Source of the DNA: Streptomyces alanosinicus
Lineage (GTDB): Bacteria; Actinomycetota; Actinomycetes; Streptomycetales; Streptomycetaceae
Reading direction: 5' to 3'
NCBI RefSeq assembly: GCF_014650595.1
Contig: NZ_BMVG01000001.1
Coordinates: 1,240,001-1,304,000 of the forward strand
DNA: 64,000 nt
Both the position numbers and the translations under genes were made by a program. Position 1 is the first letter of the stretch, and each line of letters starts with the position of its first letter. A model generated the notes under the pieces. That model saw only the letters and a program-made list of their open reading frames with translations, had not been told where the DNA came from and made no database searches. Below, piece by piece: positions 52,804 through 61,351 of the stretch.

Positions 52804-52831
52804 GGCCCCGCCGCTCAACGCGACGGGGCCT
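52803..52831. terminator. Terminator after the MFS gene, facing tmRNA
   Basis: AGGCCCCG (52803-52810) pairs with CGGGGCCT (52824-52831), and CGC/GCG extends the stem after one mismatch. It begins at the MFS stop and lies 29 nt beyond the tmRNA 3' end. Confidence 0.8.
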
Positions 52832-52859
52832 CGCCCACATGGGGTACCCCCGGAGGGGC

Positions 52860-53228
52860 TGGTGGAGATGGCGGGAATCGAACCCGCGTCCAACGGTGCG
52901 GAATCAGGGCTTCTCCGTGTGCAGTTCGCTGTGATTTTCTCAGCCCCGGCGATCACGCGAACAAGTCGCCGACGGGCTCAGTCACTGTTTGGTTTCCCTC
53001 TTCACCCCGTGACCGGGATCAAGGTTTAGTTCCCTAGCTGATGCCAGGATCCGGGTCGGGAACAGCCCCGGGCTGACACTTCGCAAGTCGCTACTTAGGC
53101 AGCGAGGGCGAAGGAATCGCGCTTGGTGTTGGCGATTATTTTTTGCGACATATGGTTTACGAGATCATTGCCGCTTCCTCGACACGCTTCCCCTGCTTCG
53201 ACAGCCGCTGTCGAAACCGATCATCCCC
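52860..53228 (-). ncRNA. ssrA: tmRNA (tag ANTKRDSFALAA)
   Basis: 369 nt. The 5' end GGGGATG (complement of 53222-53228) pairs with the 3' CATCTCC to form the acceptor stem; CCA is encoded at 52860-52862. The T-arm reads GCGGGTTCGATTCCCGC. The tag reading frame lies at 53133-53095 on the minus strand and encodes ANTKRDSFALAA followed by TAA. The resume codon is GCC. Alanylated tmRNA rescues stalled ribosomes and adds the degradation tag. smpB, its partner, starts next to it. Confidence 0.97.
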
Positions 53229-53318
53229 ATGTTGTGTTTTCAATGCACACACCGGGTTCAACCGGTGTTGGCGCCATCGTACGTGACCAACGCTCGCCGA
53301 TGCCACCGTATTCCCGGG

Positions 53319-53873
53319 CTACACGCCGCGCTGCCTCCGCTTCGCCGCCGCGATCGCCCGGTCCGACTCACGCCGGTCCTGCTTCTCCCGCAGGGTCTGG
53401 CGCTTGTCGTACTCCTTCTTGCCCCGTGCGAGCGCGATCTCGGCCTTCGCGCGGCCGTCCTTGAAGTACAGGGCGAGCGGCACGATGGTGTGACCCGACT
53501 CCTGGGCCTTGGACTCCAGCTTGTCGATCTCCTCGCGGTGCAGCAGCAGCTTGCGCTTGCGGCGCGCGGAGTGGTTGGTCCAGCTGCCCTGGTGATACTC
53601 GGGGATGTGGGCGTTGTGCAGCCACGCCTCGCCCCGGTCGATGTGGACGAAGCCGTCGGTCAGCGAGGTCCGACCCTCGCGCAGCGACTTGACCTCGGTG
53701 CCGGTGAGCACGAGACCGGCCTCGTAGGTGTCGACGATCGCGTAGTCGTGCCGGGCCTTCTTGTTCTGGGCGACGATCTTGCGCTTGCCGCCCTTCTCGC
53801 CGTCCCTGGCCTTGCCGGCCCCGCCGCCCTGCTTGGGCTGGGACTCCTTCGGTACGTACATTCCCTTGCTCAT
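53319..53873 (-). CDS. smpB: SsrA-binding protein
   Basis: 184 residues from ATG 53873; an in-frame ATG at 53885 would add four residues. SmpB binds tmRNA and takes it to the ribosome A site. The N-terminal 30 residues are a Lys/Gly-rich extension. The core OB-fold shows [40 protein letters not shown] and [20 protein letters not shown]. The C-terminal basic tail needed for tagging is present: [20 protein letters not shown]. Located directly upstream of ssrA on the same strand, 90 nt away. Confidence 0.97.
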   Translation of the reverse strand: MSKGMYVPKESQPKQGGGAGKARDGEKGGKRKIVAQNKKARHDYAIVDTYEAGLVLTGTEVKSLREGRTSLTDGFVHIDRGEAWLHNAHIPEYHQGSWTNHSARRKRKLLLHREEIDKLESKAQESGHTIVPLALYFKDGRAKAEIALARGKKEYDKRQTLREKQDRRESDRAIAAAKRRQRGV

Positions 53874-53918
53874 AGTGCCGTCCATTTTCGCACTACGGAG
53901 GGGGCTTACGGCCAGCCC

Positions 53919-55097
53919 TTAATCGGCGTCGCCCAGGCCGCTGAGCACGGTCTCGGCCCGCTCCACCGCGGCCTGGCCGTCGGCCTGCCCGACATCGAGG
54001 TCGGGGGTGATGCCCCGACCGTCGACGCTGTGGCCGGAGGGGGTGCGGTAATGGCCGACGGTCAGTTCGGCGACGGACCCGCCGGGCAGCTGCGTCGGCA
54101 TCTGGATGGAGCCCTTGCCGAAGGTGCGCGAGCCGATCACCACCGCGCGGCCCCGGTCCTGCAGCGCCCCGGTGAGCATCTCGGCCGCGCTCATCGTGCC
54201 GCCGTCGACGAGGACGACCAGGGGCCGGTCGGTGTCGCCGCCGGAGTCGGCGTGCAGGGAGCGCGGGGCGCCGTCGACGTCGTACGTGGCGACCAGGCCG
54301 CCGTCGAGGAAGGCGGAGGCGGTCTCCACCGCCTCGGTGACCAGGCCGCCGGAGTTGCCGCGCAGGTCGAGGACGATCCCGTCCTCGGCCGGGGCCTGCC
54401 GCAGCGCGGCGCGTACGGCGTCGCCGGAGCCCTTGGTGAACGCGGCGATCTTGATGACGTCGACCCCGCCGGCCAGTCTGCGCACGGTGACGGAGTCGGT
54501 GGACAGACTGGCCCGGCGGAGTTTCTCGGTCCACGCGCGCGTGCCGCGCTGCAGGCCCAGGGTGACGGTCGTACCGGCGGCCGCATCGTCGGCCTCGCCG
54601 CGCAGTAAGGAGACCACCTCGGTGACCGGCCGCCCGTCGACCTTGCGGCCGTCGACACTGCGCAGCCGGTCGCCCTTGCGGATCCCCGCCACGGCGGCCG
54701 GCGAGCCGGGCTGCACCCGGGTCACCTCGATCCGGCCGCTGCGCTCGCGCCCCGCCCACAGGCCGACGCCGGTGTAGCGGCCGTCGAGGGCCTCCTGGAA
54801 CTCCTGGTACTCGCCCTCGGAGTAGACGGCGCCCCAGCGGTCCCCGCTGCGGCTGACCACCCGCTCGGCCGCCTCCATCGGGGACTTTCCGTCGGCCATC
54901 GCCTCGGCGGCGGCGGCCCGGACGTCCTCGTGGGTGGCCTCGGGCGCCGGCCCCACGGTGGTCCTGCGCGCCGGAGCGTCGGGCTCCGGGAAGGAGCCGG
55001 TCGCGGCGCCGGTGACCAGCACGCCGGCGAAGACCAAGGTCAGGGCGGCCCCGCGGCGGATGCGGCGGGGCGGGGACAACCGGTCTCGGCCTGACAT
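53919..55097 (-). CDS. Carboxy-terminal processing protease (S41, CtpA type)
   Basis: 392 residues. N-terminal signal anchor (about residues 15-35: GAALTLVFAGVLVTGAATGS), so it acts outside the membrane. A PDZ domain follows: YTGVGLWAGRERSGRIEVTR, SPAAVAGIRKGDRLRSVDG. The S41 catalytic domain has GIVLDLRGNSGGLVTEAVET, the serine in LVDGGTMSAAEMLTGAL and the lysine in IGSRTFGKGSIQMPTQL; both catalytic residues are intact. It should cleave C-terminal ends of exported proteins. It lies between smpB and the ftsX terminator, with its own short leader. Confidence 0.93.
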   Translation of the reverse strand: MSGRDRLSPPRRIRRGAALTLVFAGVLVTGAATGSFPEPDAPARRTTVGPAPEATHEDVRAAAAEAMADGKSPMEAAERVVSRSGDRWGAVYSEGEYQEFQEALDGRYTGVGLWAGRERSGRIEVTRVQPGSPAAVAGIRKGDRLRSVDGRKVDGRPVTEVVSLLRGEADDAAAGTTVTLGLQRGTRAWTEKLRRASLSTDSVTVRRLAGGVDVIKIAAFTKGSGDAVRAALRQAPAEDGIVLDLRGNSGGLVTEAVETASAFLDGGLVATYDVDGAPRSLHADSGGDTDRPLVVLVDGGTMSAAEMLTGALQDRGRAVVIGSRTFGKGSIQMPTQLPGGSVAELTVGHYRTPSGHSVDGRGITPDLDVGQADGQAAVERAETVLSGLGDAD

Positions 55098-55121
55098 GGC
55101 GGTGAGTCTAGGACAACGCGA

Positions 55122-55153
55122 AGGGCCGTACGGCCGGATGCCCGTACGGCCCT
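55122..55153 (-). terminator. Terminator after ftsX
   Basis: AGGGCCGTACGG (55122-55133) pairs perfectly over 12 bp with CCGTACGGCCCT (55142-55153), loop 8 nt. It separates ftsEX from the ctpA-type gene. Confidence 0.8.
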
Positions 55154-55164
55154 CTTGGGATGCG

Positions 55165-56082
55165 TCACACCTTCAGGTACTTGCGCAGCGCGAAGAACGC
55201 CGCCAACGCGGGCATCAGCACGCTCGTGGCGAGGATCAGCGGCAGCTTGGCCAACACCGCGTCCCAGCCTACGAAGTTGATGAGGGTGAGCTTGTGGGAG
55301 AGGTCCATGCCGTGGTCGATGGTGAAGTACCGGCCGACCACCAGGCCCACGCAGGCGAGCCCGCCGCCGATGAGCCCGGCGACCGCGGCCTCGGCGATGA
55401 ACGGCGCCTGGATGTAGAAGCCCGAGGCACCGACCAGGCGCATGATCCCGGTCTCGCGCCGGCGGCTGAACGCCGAGACACGCACCGTGTTGACGATCAG
55501 CAGCAGCGCGACGATCAGCATCATCGCCATCACGCCGAGCGCGCCGCGGTTCATCAGGTTCAGCAGCTGGAAGAGGTTGTCCAGGATGCCCTTCTGGTCC
55601 TGCACGGACTGCACACCGGCGCGTCCGTTGAAGGCCGACGCGATGACCTGGTACTTCTGCGGATCCTTCAGCTTGATCCGGTACGACTCCTGCATCTGGT
55701 CCGGCGTCAGCGAGCTGGCCAGCGGAGAGTTTCCGAACTGCTCCTTGTAGTGCTTGTAGGCCTCGTCCTGCGACTCGTAGGACACCTTCTCGACGACCGG
55801 CATCTTCTGCAGGTCCGACTGGATCTGCTTCTTCTGGTCCTCGGTGACCGCGCCCTTGGCGCAGTTGACGTCCGAGTCGGCGTCGTGCTTGTTGCACAGG
55901 AAGATCGAGACGTTGACCTTGTCGTACCAGTAGCCCTTCATGGTGCTCACCTGGTCGCTCATCAGCAGCGAGCCGCCGAAGAGTGCCAAGGACAGGGCGA
56001 CGGAGACGATGACGGCGAAGGTCATCGTCAGATTGCGGCGGAGACCGACACCGATCTCCGACAGGACGAACTGGGCGCGCAT
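55165..56082 (-). CDS. ftsX: Cell division permease-like protein FtsX
   Basis: 305 residues. Four membrane segments: TM1 at about 20-40 (TMTFAVIVSVALSLALFGGS), then a large outer domain (about 45-175) with two cysteines (FLCNKHDADSDVNCAKG), and three more helices in the C-terminal half (GVMAMMLIVALLLIVNTVRV; IAEAAVAGLIGGGLACVGLV; LILATSVLMPALAAFFAL). FtsX with FtsE activates peptidoglycan hydrolases at the septum. The FtsX outer domain normally contacts a hydrolase such as RipC. It starts 34 nt after ftsE, so the two form one transcript. Confidence 0.95.
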   Translation of the reverse strand: MRAQFVLSEIGVGLRRNLTMTFAVIVSVALSLALFGGSLLMSDQVSTMKGYWYDKVNVSIFLCNKHDADSDVNCAKGAVTEDQKKQIQSDLQKMPVVEKVSYESQDEAYKHYKEQFGNSPLASSLTPDQMQESYRIKLKDPQKYQVIASAFNGRAGVQSVQDQKGILDNLFQLLNLMNRGALGVMAMMLIVALLLIVNTVRVSAFSRRRETGIMRLVGASGFYIQAPFIAEAAVAGLIGGGLACVGLVVGRYFTIDHGMDLSHKLTLINFVGWDAVLAKLPLILATSVLMPALAAFFALRKYLKV

Positions 56083-56116
56083 GGCGTCGGGTCAAGCCTT
56101 TCCGTCGTGAACTTGC

Positions 56117-56806
56117 TTAGTGCTGGTAGCCGTAGACGCCGCGGGCCTGGTCGCGGACGAGGCGGCCCTTCTCCAGCTCGATGACGCGCTTGCGCATCTG
56201 GTCCACGATGTTCTGATCGTGAGTCGCCATGATGACGGTGGTGCCCGTCCGGTTGATCCGGTCGAGCAGCTTCATGATGCCGACGGAGGTCTGCGGGTCG
56301 AGGTTGCCGGTGGGCTCGTCGGCGATGAGCAGCTTGGGCCGGTTGACGAAGGCCCGCGCGATGGCCACGCGCTGCTGCTCACCACCGGACAGCTCGCCGG
56401 GCATCCGCTCCTCCTTGCCGCCGAGCCCGACGAGGTCGAGCACCTGCGGCACGGACTTGCGGATCTCGCCGCGGGACTTGCCGATGACCTCCTGGGCGAA
56501 GGCCACGTTCTCCGCGACGGTCTTGTTCGGCAGGAGCCGGAAGTCCTGGAAGACGGTCCCCAGCTGGCGGCGCATCTGCGGCACCTTCCAGTTGGAGAGG
56601 CGCGCGAGGTCCTTGCCCAGCACGTGCACCTGTCCGTGACTGCACCGCTCCTCGCGGAGGACGAGCCGCAGGAAGGTGGACTTTCCGGAGCCGGAGGACC
56701 CCACGAGGAAGACGAACTCGCCCTTCTCCACCTCCAGGGAGACATCCCTGAGTGCGGGGCGGGTCTGCTTGGGGTAGACCTTGGAGACGTTGTCGAATCG
56801 GATCAC
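56117..56806 (-). CDS. ftsE: Cell division ATP-binding protein FtsE
   Basis: 229 residues from GTG 56806. ABC ATPase: Walker [11 protein letters not shown]-loop [20 protein letters not shown], signature [18 protein letters not shown], Walker [17 protein letters not shown], switch His in [20 protein letters not shown]. FtsE powers FtsX to control cell wall hydrolysis. The start is given by homology ([12 protein letters not shown] follows at once); the ribosome binding site is weak. First gene of ftsEX. Confidence 0.95.
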   Translation of the reverse strand: MIRFDNVSKVYPKQTRPALRDVSLEVEKGEFVFLVGSSGSGKSTFLRLVLREERCSHGQVHVLGKDLARLSNWKVPQMRRQLGTVFQDFRLLPNKTVAENVAFAQEVIGKSRGEIRKSVPQVLDLVGLGGKEERMPGELSGGEQQRVAIARAFVNRPKLLIADEPTGNLDPQTSVGIMKLLDRINRTGTTVIMATHDQNIVDQMRKRVIELEKGRLVRDQARGVYGYQH

Positions 56807-56980
56807 GGATGCACCACGGGTCGCCGGGGGTAGATGAGCGTGACCATACGCGAACCGGGTCTGCAAGTGCAGTCGCAGGCCGAGGTTGAGTAAGGCTTGT
56901 ACGTTTTTGTACCGGCTCCTGATTCCGTCCCGCTCTTCCGGGGCCCGAGCATGGCGTGTACGAACCTGGCACAGTGGAGG

Positions 56981-56998
56981 GGGAACGTTCTCGTTCCC
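56981..56998. promoter_or_regulatory. Inverted repeat upstream of the zinc-ribbon membrane protein
   Basis: GGGAACG-TTCT-CGTTCCC, a perfect 7-4-7 inverted repeat in the ftsE / zinc-ribbon divergent region, 45 nt before the zinc-ribbon start. A direct repeat TGTACGTTTTTGTAC lies about 85 nt further left. Candidate operator only. Confidence 0.45.
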
Positions 56999-57043
56999 GT
57001 GAGCGTTGATACGAGTGATGGCCGGTGCGAGGAGGGCGACCGC

Positions 57044-57235
57044 ATGACGTACGACCGGTTGGTGTGCGCGAACTGCGCGGCGCCCGTGAGCGAGGGCCGG
57101 TGCCCGGTGTGCCGTGCCAACCGCGAGCGACTGCAGCACGAGGGATTTCTGGGCGGGGTGAACCCGATGGCGCTGATCGCGCTGCTGGCGGTGCTGGTCG
57201 CCGCGGTGGCGCTGCTGGCGCACCAGACCGCGTAG
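57044..57235 (+). CDS. Small zinc-ribbon membrane protein
   Basis: 63 residues from ATG 57044, with GGAGG eight nt upstream. Two CxxC pairs ([20 protein letters not shown]) form a zinc ribbon at residues 7-25. A single hydrophobic helix ([19 protein letters not shown]) ends the protein. Function unknown to me; small zinc-ribbon/TM proteins of this layout are conserved beside ftsE in Streptomyces, as I recall. It is divergent from ftsEX and ends before a strong hairpin. Confidence 0.8.
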   Translation: MTYDRLVCANCAAPVSEGRCPVCRANRERLQHEGFLGGVNPMALIALLAVLVAAVALLAHQTA

Positions 57236-57292
57236 CACGTGCGGACGCGCGAGTGACGCAGGGCAAGCCCGAGAATCCCCCAGGACATGCCA

Positions 57293-57325
57293 CAAGGGCC
57301 CGGAGCGCCAAGCTCCGGGCCCTTG
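57293..57325. terminator. Bidirectional terminator
   Basis: CAAGGGCCCGGAGC (57293-57306) pairs perfectly over 14 bp with GCTCCGGGCCCTTG (57312-57325), loop 5 nt. It lies between the zinc-ribbon gene and the convergent LAETG protein gene. Confidence 0.88.
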
Positions 57326-57366
57326 ATCGTACGCACTGCGTGCGTTGCGTGACCTGACGGCTACGC

Positions 57367-58359
57367 TCAGGCGGCCGCGCCGCCCCGGCCGTTCACCAGC
57401 CGCGGCAGAATACGGAAGCCGACGCCGCCGGCGATCATGGTCGCGGCACCGATGACCAGGAACGCGGTCTGGCCGGCACCGGTCTCGGCGAGCTGCTTGC
57501 CGCTGCCCTGCGGCTTGCTGTCGGAGCCCGTGTCGCTCAGGTTCGAGGAGCCCTGGTCCTGGGTGGCGTTGTTGTTGCCGCCCTGGGGCGTGTCGTTGTT
57601 GCCGCCGGTGCTGGAGCCACCGGTGGAGCTGGAACCGCCCGTGCTGCCGGAGCCACCGGTGGTGCTGCCGCCGGTGGAGCTGGAACCGCCGGTCGTGCTG
57701 CCACCCGTGGTGCTGGAACCGCCGGTCGTGCTGCCACCCGTGGTGGTGGAACCGCCGGTGGTGCTGCCGCCGGTGGTGCCGTTGTCGCCACCGGTGGTGC
57801 TGCCGCCCGTGGTGCCGTTGTCACCGCCAGTGCCGTTGCCGCCGGTGGTGCCGTTGTCGCCACCGGTGGTGCTGCCGCCCGTGGTGCCGTTGTCACCACC
57901 GGTGGTGCTGCCGCCCGTGGTGCCGTTGTCACCACCGGTGGTGCTGCCGCCCGTGGTGCCGTTGCCGCCGGTGGTGCCGTTGTCACCGCCGGTCGTGTCG
58001 CCGCCGCCGATGACACCGCCGATGGTGACGGCGCCGGTGGTGGAGTCGTTGCCGCCGGTGGCAGCGTTGCCGCCGGTGGTGTCGGTACCGCCGGTGGTGC
58101 CGTTGTCGCCGCCGGTCGTGGAGGCACCGCCGGTGGTGCCGTTGCCGCCGCCGTCGGTGGTGCAGACGGCGATCGGGCAGCCGCCGTCGGTGCCACCGTC
58201 GTCTTCACCGGCGTTCGTGTGCACGCCCAGGTTGATCGGGCCGGCCTGGACGCCGAGGTCCAGGGCCGAGGCCGCGCCGGCGGCGGTGAGTGACGCACCG
58301 GCCGCGATCACGGCGCCGGCGGCTATCCGCGCGACCCGGATCCGCGTCTTCTTCGTCAT
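57367..58359 (-). CDS. Secreted Thr/Gly-repeat protein with LAETG sortase signal
   Basis: 330 residues. Signal peptide (about 1-32, ending AASA before LDLGVQ), a short N-terminal domain with two cysteines (CPIAVC), then about 190 residues of Thr/Gly/Ser/Asn repeats with a 12-residue period of the form [12 protein letters not shown]. Next is an Asn/Gln/Ser-rich stretch and LAETG at 290-294, followed by a hydrophobic helix ([18 protein letters not shown]) and a basic tail (RLVNGR). LAXTG signals are recognised by class E sortases, which in Streptomyces attach chaplins. So the protein is probably covalently linked to peptidoglycan with a flexible stalk. Its DNA shows about 36-bp repeats. Confidence 0.9.
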   Translation of the reverse strand: MTKKTRIRVARIAAGAVIAAGASLTAAGAASALDLGVQAGPINLGVHTNAGEDDGGTDGGCPIAVCTTDGGGNGTTGGASTTGGDNGTTGGTDTTGGNAATGGNDSTTGAVTIGGVIGGGDTTGGDNGTTGGNGTTGGSTTGGDNGTTGGSTTGGDNGTTGGSTTGGDNGTTGGNGTGGDNGTTGGSTTGGDNGTTGGSTTGGSTTTGGSTTGGSSTTGGSTTGGSSSTGGSTTGGSGSTGGSSSTGGSSTGGNNDTPQGGNNNATQDQGSSNLSDTGSDSKPQGSGKQLAETGAGQTAFLVIGAATMIAGGVGFRILPRLVNGRGGAAA

Positions 58360-58617
58360 ATGGTTGCTACCCCCAGTAGCTGTTCGTCAATGAGGCGGCG
58401 CGTGGGGCGTGCCGTGATCGACGGGAGGCAGCCGGTGACGAAGTCTGCGTCAACTCATTCCCCCGGTTCACATGCGCCCCTTTAAGTACGCATGCCGCGT
58501 GTCACCCTCCCGATTTTTCAAAGCAACGTCAAGGGCATTGCGGGCGCCATGTCCCGCAGATGGGGGTTTGCGGCGAATTGAAGCCTGTGAGTGTGATGTA
58601 AAACCCAGACAAAAGAC

Positions 58618-58642
58618 AACTGCCGCCTCTCGGGCGGCAGTT
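58618..58642 (-). terminator. Terminator of prfB
   Basis: AACTGCCGCC (58618-58627) pairs with GGCGGCAGTT (58633-58642), loop TCTCG. On the minus strand it is followed by GTCTTTTGTC, 15 nt beyond the prfB stop. Confidence 0.85.
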
Positions 58643-58657
58643 ACCTTGTCGACAAAG

Positions 58658-59764
58658 TTACTTCTCTTGCTGCTTGCGCCAGCGAATACCGGCCTCCAGG
58701 AAGCCGTCGATCTCGCCGTTGAAGACGGCCTCGGGGTTGCCGACCTCGAACTCGGTGCGCAGGTCCTTGACCATCTGGTAGGGGTGCAGCACGTACGAAC
58801 GCATCTGGTTGCCCCAGGAGTTGCCGCCGTCGCCCTTGAGGGCGTCCATCTTGGCCTGCTCCTCCTGCCGGCGGCGCTCCAGCAGCCTGGCCTGGAGGAC
58901 GTTCATCGCCGTGGCCTTGTTCTGGATCTGCGAGCGCTCGTTCTGGCAGGAGACGACGATGCCCGTGGGGAGGTGGGTGAGGCGCACCGCCGAGTCGGTG
59001 GTGTTCACACCCTGGCCGCCGGGTCCGGAGGAGCGGTAGACGTCCACGCGCAGCTCGGACTCGTCGATCTCGATGTGGTCGGTCTGCTCGACCACGGGCA
59101 GCACCTCGACACCTGCGAAGGACGTCTGACGGCGGCCCTGGTTGTCGTAGGGCGAGATACGCACGAGACGGTGCGTGCCCTGCTCGACGGAGAGGGTGCC
59201 GTAGGCGTACGGCACCTGGACGGAGAAGGTGGTCGACTTGATGCCGGCCTCTTCGGCGTACGACGTCTCGATGAGCTCGGTCTTGTAGCCGTGCTGCTCG
59301 GCCCAGCGCAGGTACATGCGCTGCAGCTTCTCCGCGAAGTCGGCGGCGTCGACACCGCCGGCCTCGGCGCGGATGTTGACGAGCGCCTCACGGGCGTCGT
59401 ACTCGCCGGACAGCAGGGTGCGGACCTCCATCTCGTCCAGCGCCCTCTTCACGGAGGCCAGCTCGGACTCGGCCTCGGCACGGGTGTCCGGGTCGTCCTC
59501 CTCCTCGGCCATCTCGAAGAGGACGGCGAGATCGTCGATCCGGCCGCGCAGCACCTCCGCCTTCCTGACCTCGGCCTGGAGGCGGGCGAGCTTGCTGGTG
59601 ATCTTCTGCGCCTCGTCCGGGTCGTCCCAGAGGGACGGCGCGGCCGCCTGCTCCTCGAGCACGGCGATGTCTGCCCTCATCGCGTCGAGGTCCAGGACGG
59701 CCTCGATCGACTCCATGGTCGAGGAGAGGGACTTCAGCTCTTCGGATACATCGACGACTGCCAC
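58658..59764 (-). CDS. prfB: Peptide chain release factor 2
   Basis: 368 residues from GTG 59764. RF2 ends translation at UGA and UAA. Domain 1 is a helical hairpin ([40 protein letters not shown]). The codon-recognition region reads [19 protein letters not shown]: the usual SPF tripeptide is SPY here. The catalytic GGQ is present in [20 protein letters not shown]. No internal UGA and no +1 frameshift site are needed: the frame is continuous, unlike in E. coli. GGAGG lies only 1-2 nt before GTG, so the start is by homology (AVVDVSEEL). Ends in a hairpin with T-rich tail. Confidence 0.95.
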   Translation of the reverse strand: MAVVDVSEELKSLSSTMESIEAVLDLDAMRADIAVLEEQAAAPSLWDDPDEAQKITSKLARLQAEVRKAEVLRGRIDDLAVLFEMAEEEDDPDTRAEAESELASVKRALDEMEVRTLLSGEYDAREALVNIRAEAGGVDAADFAEKLQRMYLRWAEQHGYKTELIETSYAEEAGIKSTTFSVQVPYAYGTLSVEQGTHRLVRISPYDNQGRRQTSFAGVEVLPVVEQTDHIEIDESELRVDVYRSSGPGGQGVNTTDSAVRLTHLPTGIVVSCQNERSQIQNKATAMNVLQARLLERRRQEEQAKMDALKGDGGNSWGNQMRSYVLHPYQMVKDLRTEFEVGNPEAVFNGEIDGFLEAGIRWRKQQEK

Positions 59765-59841
59765 GCCTCCAGCGTAACGGCTGTGGCAACCGACCTCGGC
59801 CCCGCTGCCCGGGGGCTCCGCCCACAGACCCCCGCCTGCCA

Positions 59842-59857
59842 CCCACCCACCCGTCCC
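59842..59857 (-). repeat. Minus-strand G-quadruplex motif near prfB
   Basis: The minus strand reads GGGACGGGTGGGTGGG, four G3 runs with 1-2-nt loops, about 78-93 nt upstream of the prfB start. It is on the non-template strand for prfB, so it could also form in a transcript from an upstream promoter. Confidence 0.65.
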
Positions 59858-59977
59858 GGTCGGCCGGGAGGGCACCGTCCCGGCGGACCGGACCGACCGG
59901 AATCGCACGACCGCCCTCCCCGCTCTTCCCTCCTCCCGCCCCCGGCCCGAGGTCCAGGGGGGAGCCCCCGGGATGAG

Positions 59978-61204
59978 TCAGGGGGCAGACGTGCTGTGGG
60001 TGTCCTGTGGTGGCTTCGAGTCCCCGTCGGAAGAGGCCGCGTACGCGCCGACCCCCACGATCGCCGCCAGCGCCACCCCGGCCACGCCCAGCGTGATCCG
60101 GCGCCGCCGCACCGTGGCCCGGTGCTTGGCCGAGCCCGGCCGTGGCGTACCGGTGGCCCGAGGGGCGCGCGCGGTCCCGTGGGCGCCGCCCGCCAGCTCG
60201 TCCGGCCCCGGCACCCGCATCGACGTATGCGTGTCCCGGTTGGAGTCCGGCTTGGCCCCGGGGACGAGGGACACCGCTCCCCGCCGGCGTACCGGCTCCC
60301 CCGCCGGCGGTGCCGTCGGCGCGGACTCCTCCGCCGCCTCCTCGGAGAGGTCCGGCTCGTCCACGTCGAGCGGCGGCATCCCGGCCAGCAGCGGCAGCTG
60401 CTCACGCAGCCGCGCCGCCAGCTCCGAGGCGCGCAGCCGGGACGCGGGCGCCTTGGCCAGGCACTGCACGAGCAGCTGCCACAGCTCTTCGGGGATGCCG
60501 GGGAGGGGGACGACCGTCTCGGTGACGTGGCGGCGCAGGACCGCACCCGGGTGGCCCCCGCCGAAGGGGGTGAAGCCCGCCAGCAGCTCGTACAGGACCG
60601 TCGCGAGGGCGTAGATGTCGACCGCCGCGCGCGGTGGCAGGCCCTCGACGATCTCGGGGGCGAGGTAGTCCGGCGTCCCGATGATCTTCGTGGCCCGGGT
60701 CCGCTTCGGCGAGTCGATCAGCTTGGCGACGCCGAAGTCGGTCAGCAGGGCGGGGTGGGCGCCGCCGGGGCCGAGCGGGCCCTGCATGTCGAGGAGGACG
60801 TTCTCGGGCTTGACGTCGCGGTGCACGACCCCGGCCGCGTGGGCCGCCGCCAGCGCGTCGGCGACGTCGGCGACGATGGCCACGGCCGCCTCGGGGGCGA
60901 GCCGCCGCTCGCGCTCCAGGCGGGTGCGCAGATCGGTACCGCGCACGAGGTCCATGACCAGGGCCAGGTCGTTGCCGTCGACGACCAGGTCGCGCACGGT
61001 GACGATGTGCGGGTGCTCCAGGCCGAGCAGCGCGGTGCGCTCCTGGACGAAACGTCCGACCAGCTCCTGGTCGGAGGAGAGGTCCTCGCGCAGCAGCTTG
61101 ACGGCGACGGGGCCCTCCGGCCCCTCGCCCAGCCACACCGTGCCGGCGCTGCCCCGCCCCAGGATCTGGTTCGCGGTGTACCGGCTGCCGATCTTCCGTG
61201 CCAA
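59978..61204 (-). CDS. pkaB: Serine/threonine protein kinase PkaB
   Basis: 408 residues. Hanks-type kinase: Gly loop ILGRGSAGTVWLGEG, catalytic Lys in VAVKLLREDL, HRDVKPENVLLD (catalytic loop), DFGVAKL (Mg loop), IGTPDYLAPEIVEG and VDIYALATVLYELLAG. The C-terminal part is an Arg/Pro linker (about 285-360), a membrane segment (about 365-387: ITLGVAGVALAAIVGVGAYA) and a short outer tail without PASTA domains. In S. coelicolor PkaA and PkaB are adjacent kinases studied early; identity follows from size, order and neighbours. It lies 147 nt downstream of pkaA. Confidence 0.92.
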   Translation of the reverse strand: MARKIGSRYTANQILGRGSAGTVWLGEGPEGPVAVKLLREDLSSDQELVGRFVQERTALLGLEHPHIVTVRDLVVDGNDLALVMDLVRGTDLRTRLERERRLAPEAAVAIVADVADALAAAHAAGVVHRDVKPENVLLDMQGPLGPGGAHPALLTDFGVAKLIDSPKRTRATKIIGTPDYLAPEIVEGLPPRAAVDIYALATVLYELLAGFTPFGGGHPGAVLRRHVTETVVPLPGIPEELWQLLVQCLAKAPASRLRASELAARLREQLPLLAGMPPLDVDEPDLSEEAAEESAPTAPPAGEPVRRRGAVSLVPGAKPDSNRDTHTSMRVPGPDELAGGAHGTARAPRATGTPRPGSAKHRATVRRRRITLGVAGVALAAIVGVGAYAASSDGDSKPPQDTHSTSAP

Positions 61205-61351
61205 GACTGCTCCTACAGACGCGTGTTGCCGCTAAAACTACGCGTCCGGCGAGCCAACCTTCACCGCGGAGACGGAAATCACCCGCCAGGTGTCGACAAA
61301 TCCCCAGACTCGCGACCGGTTACCGCGAGTACGGGGTTCATGTACCAGGGG

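Noticed and set aside
53229..53318. Extra small gene between tmRNA and smpB
   Set aside because: The short frames there have no ribosome binding site and the tmRNA promoter must lie in this space.
57600..58000. CRISPR-like array of about 36-bp repeats
   Set aside because: The repeats have no unique spacers and follow the codon phase of the Thr/Gly-repeat protein, so they are coding repeats.
58658..59764. Programmed +1 frameshift in prfB
   Set aside because: The reading frame is continuous with no internal UGA near the start.
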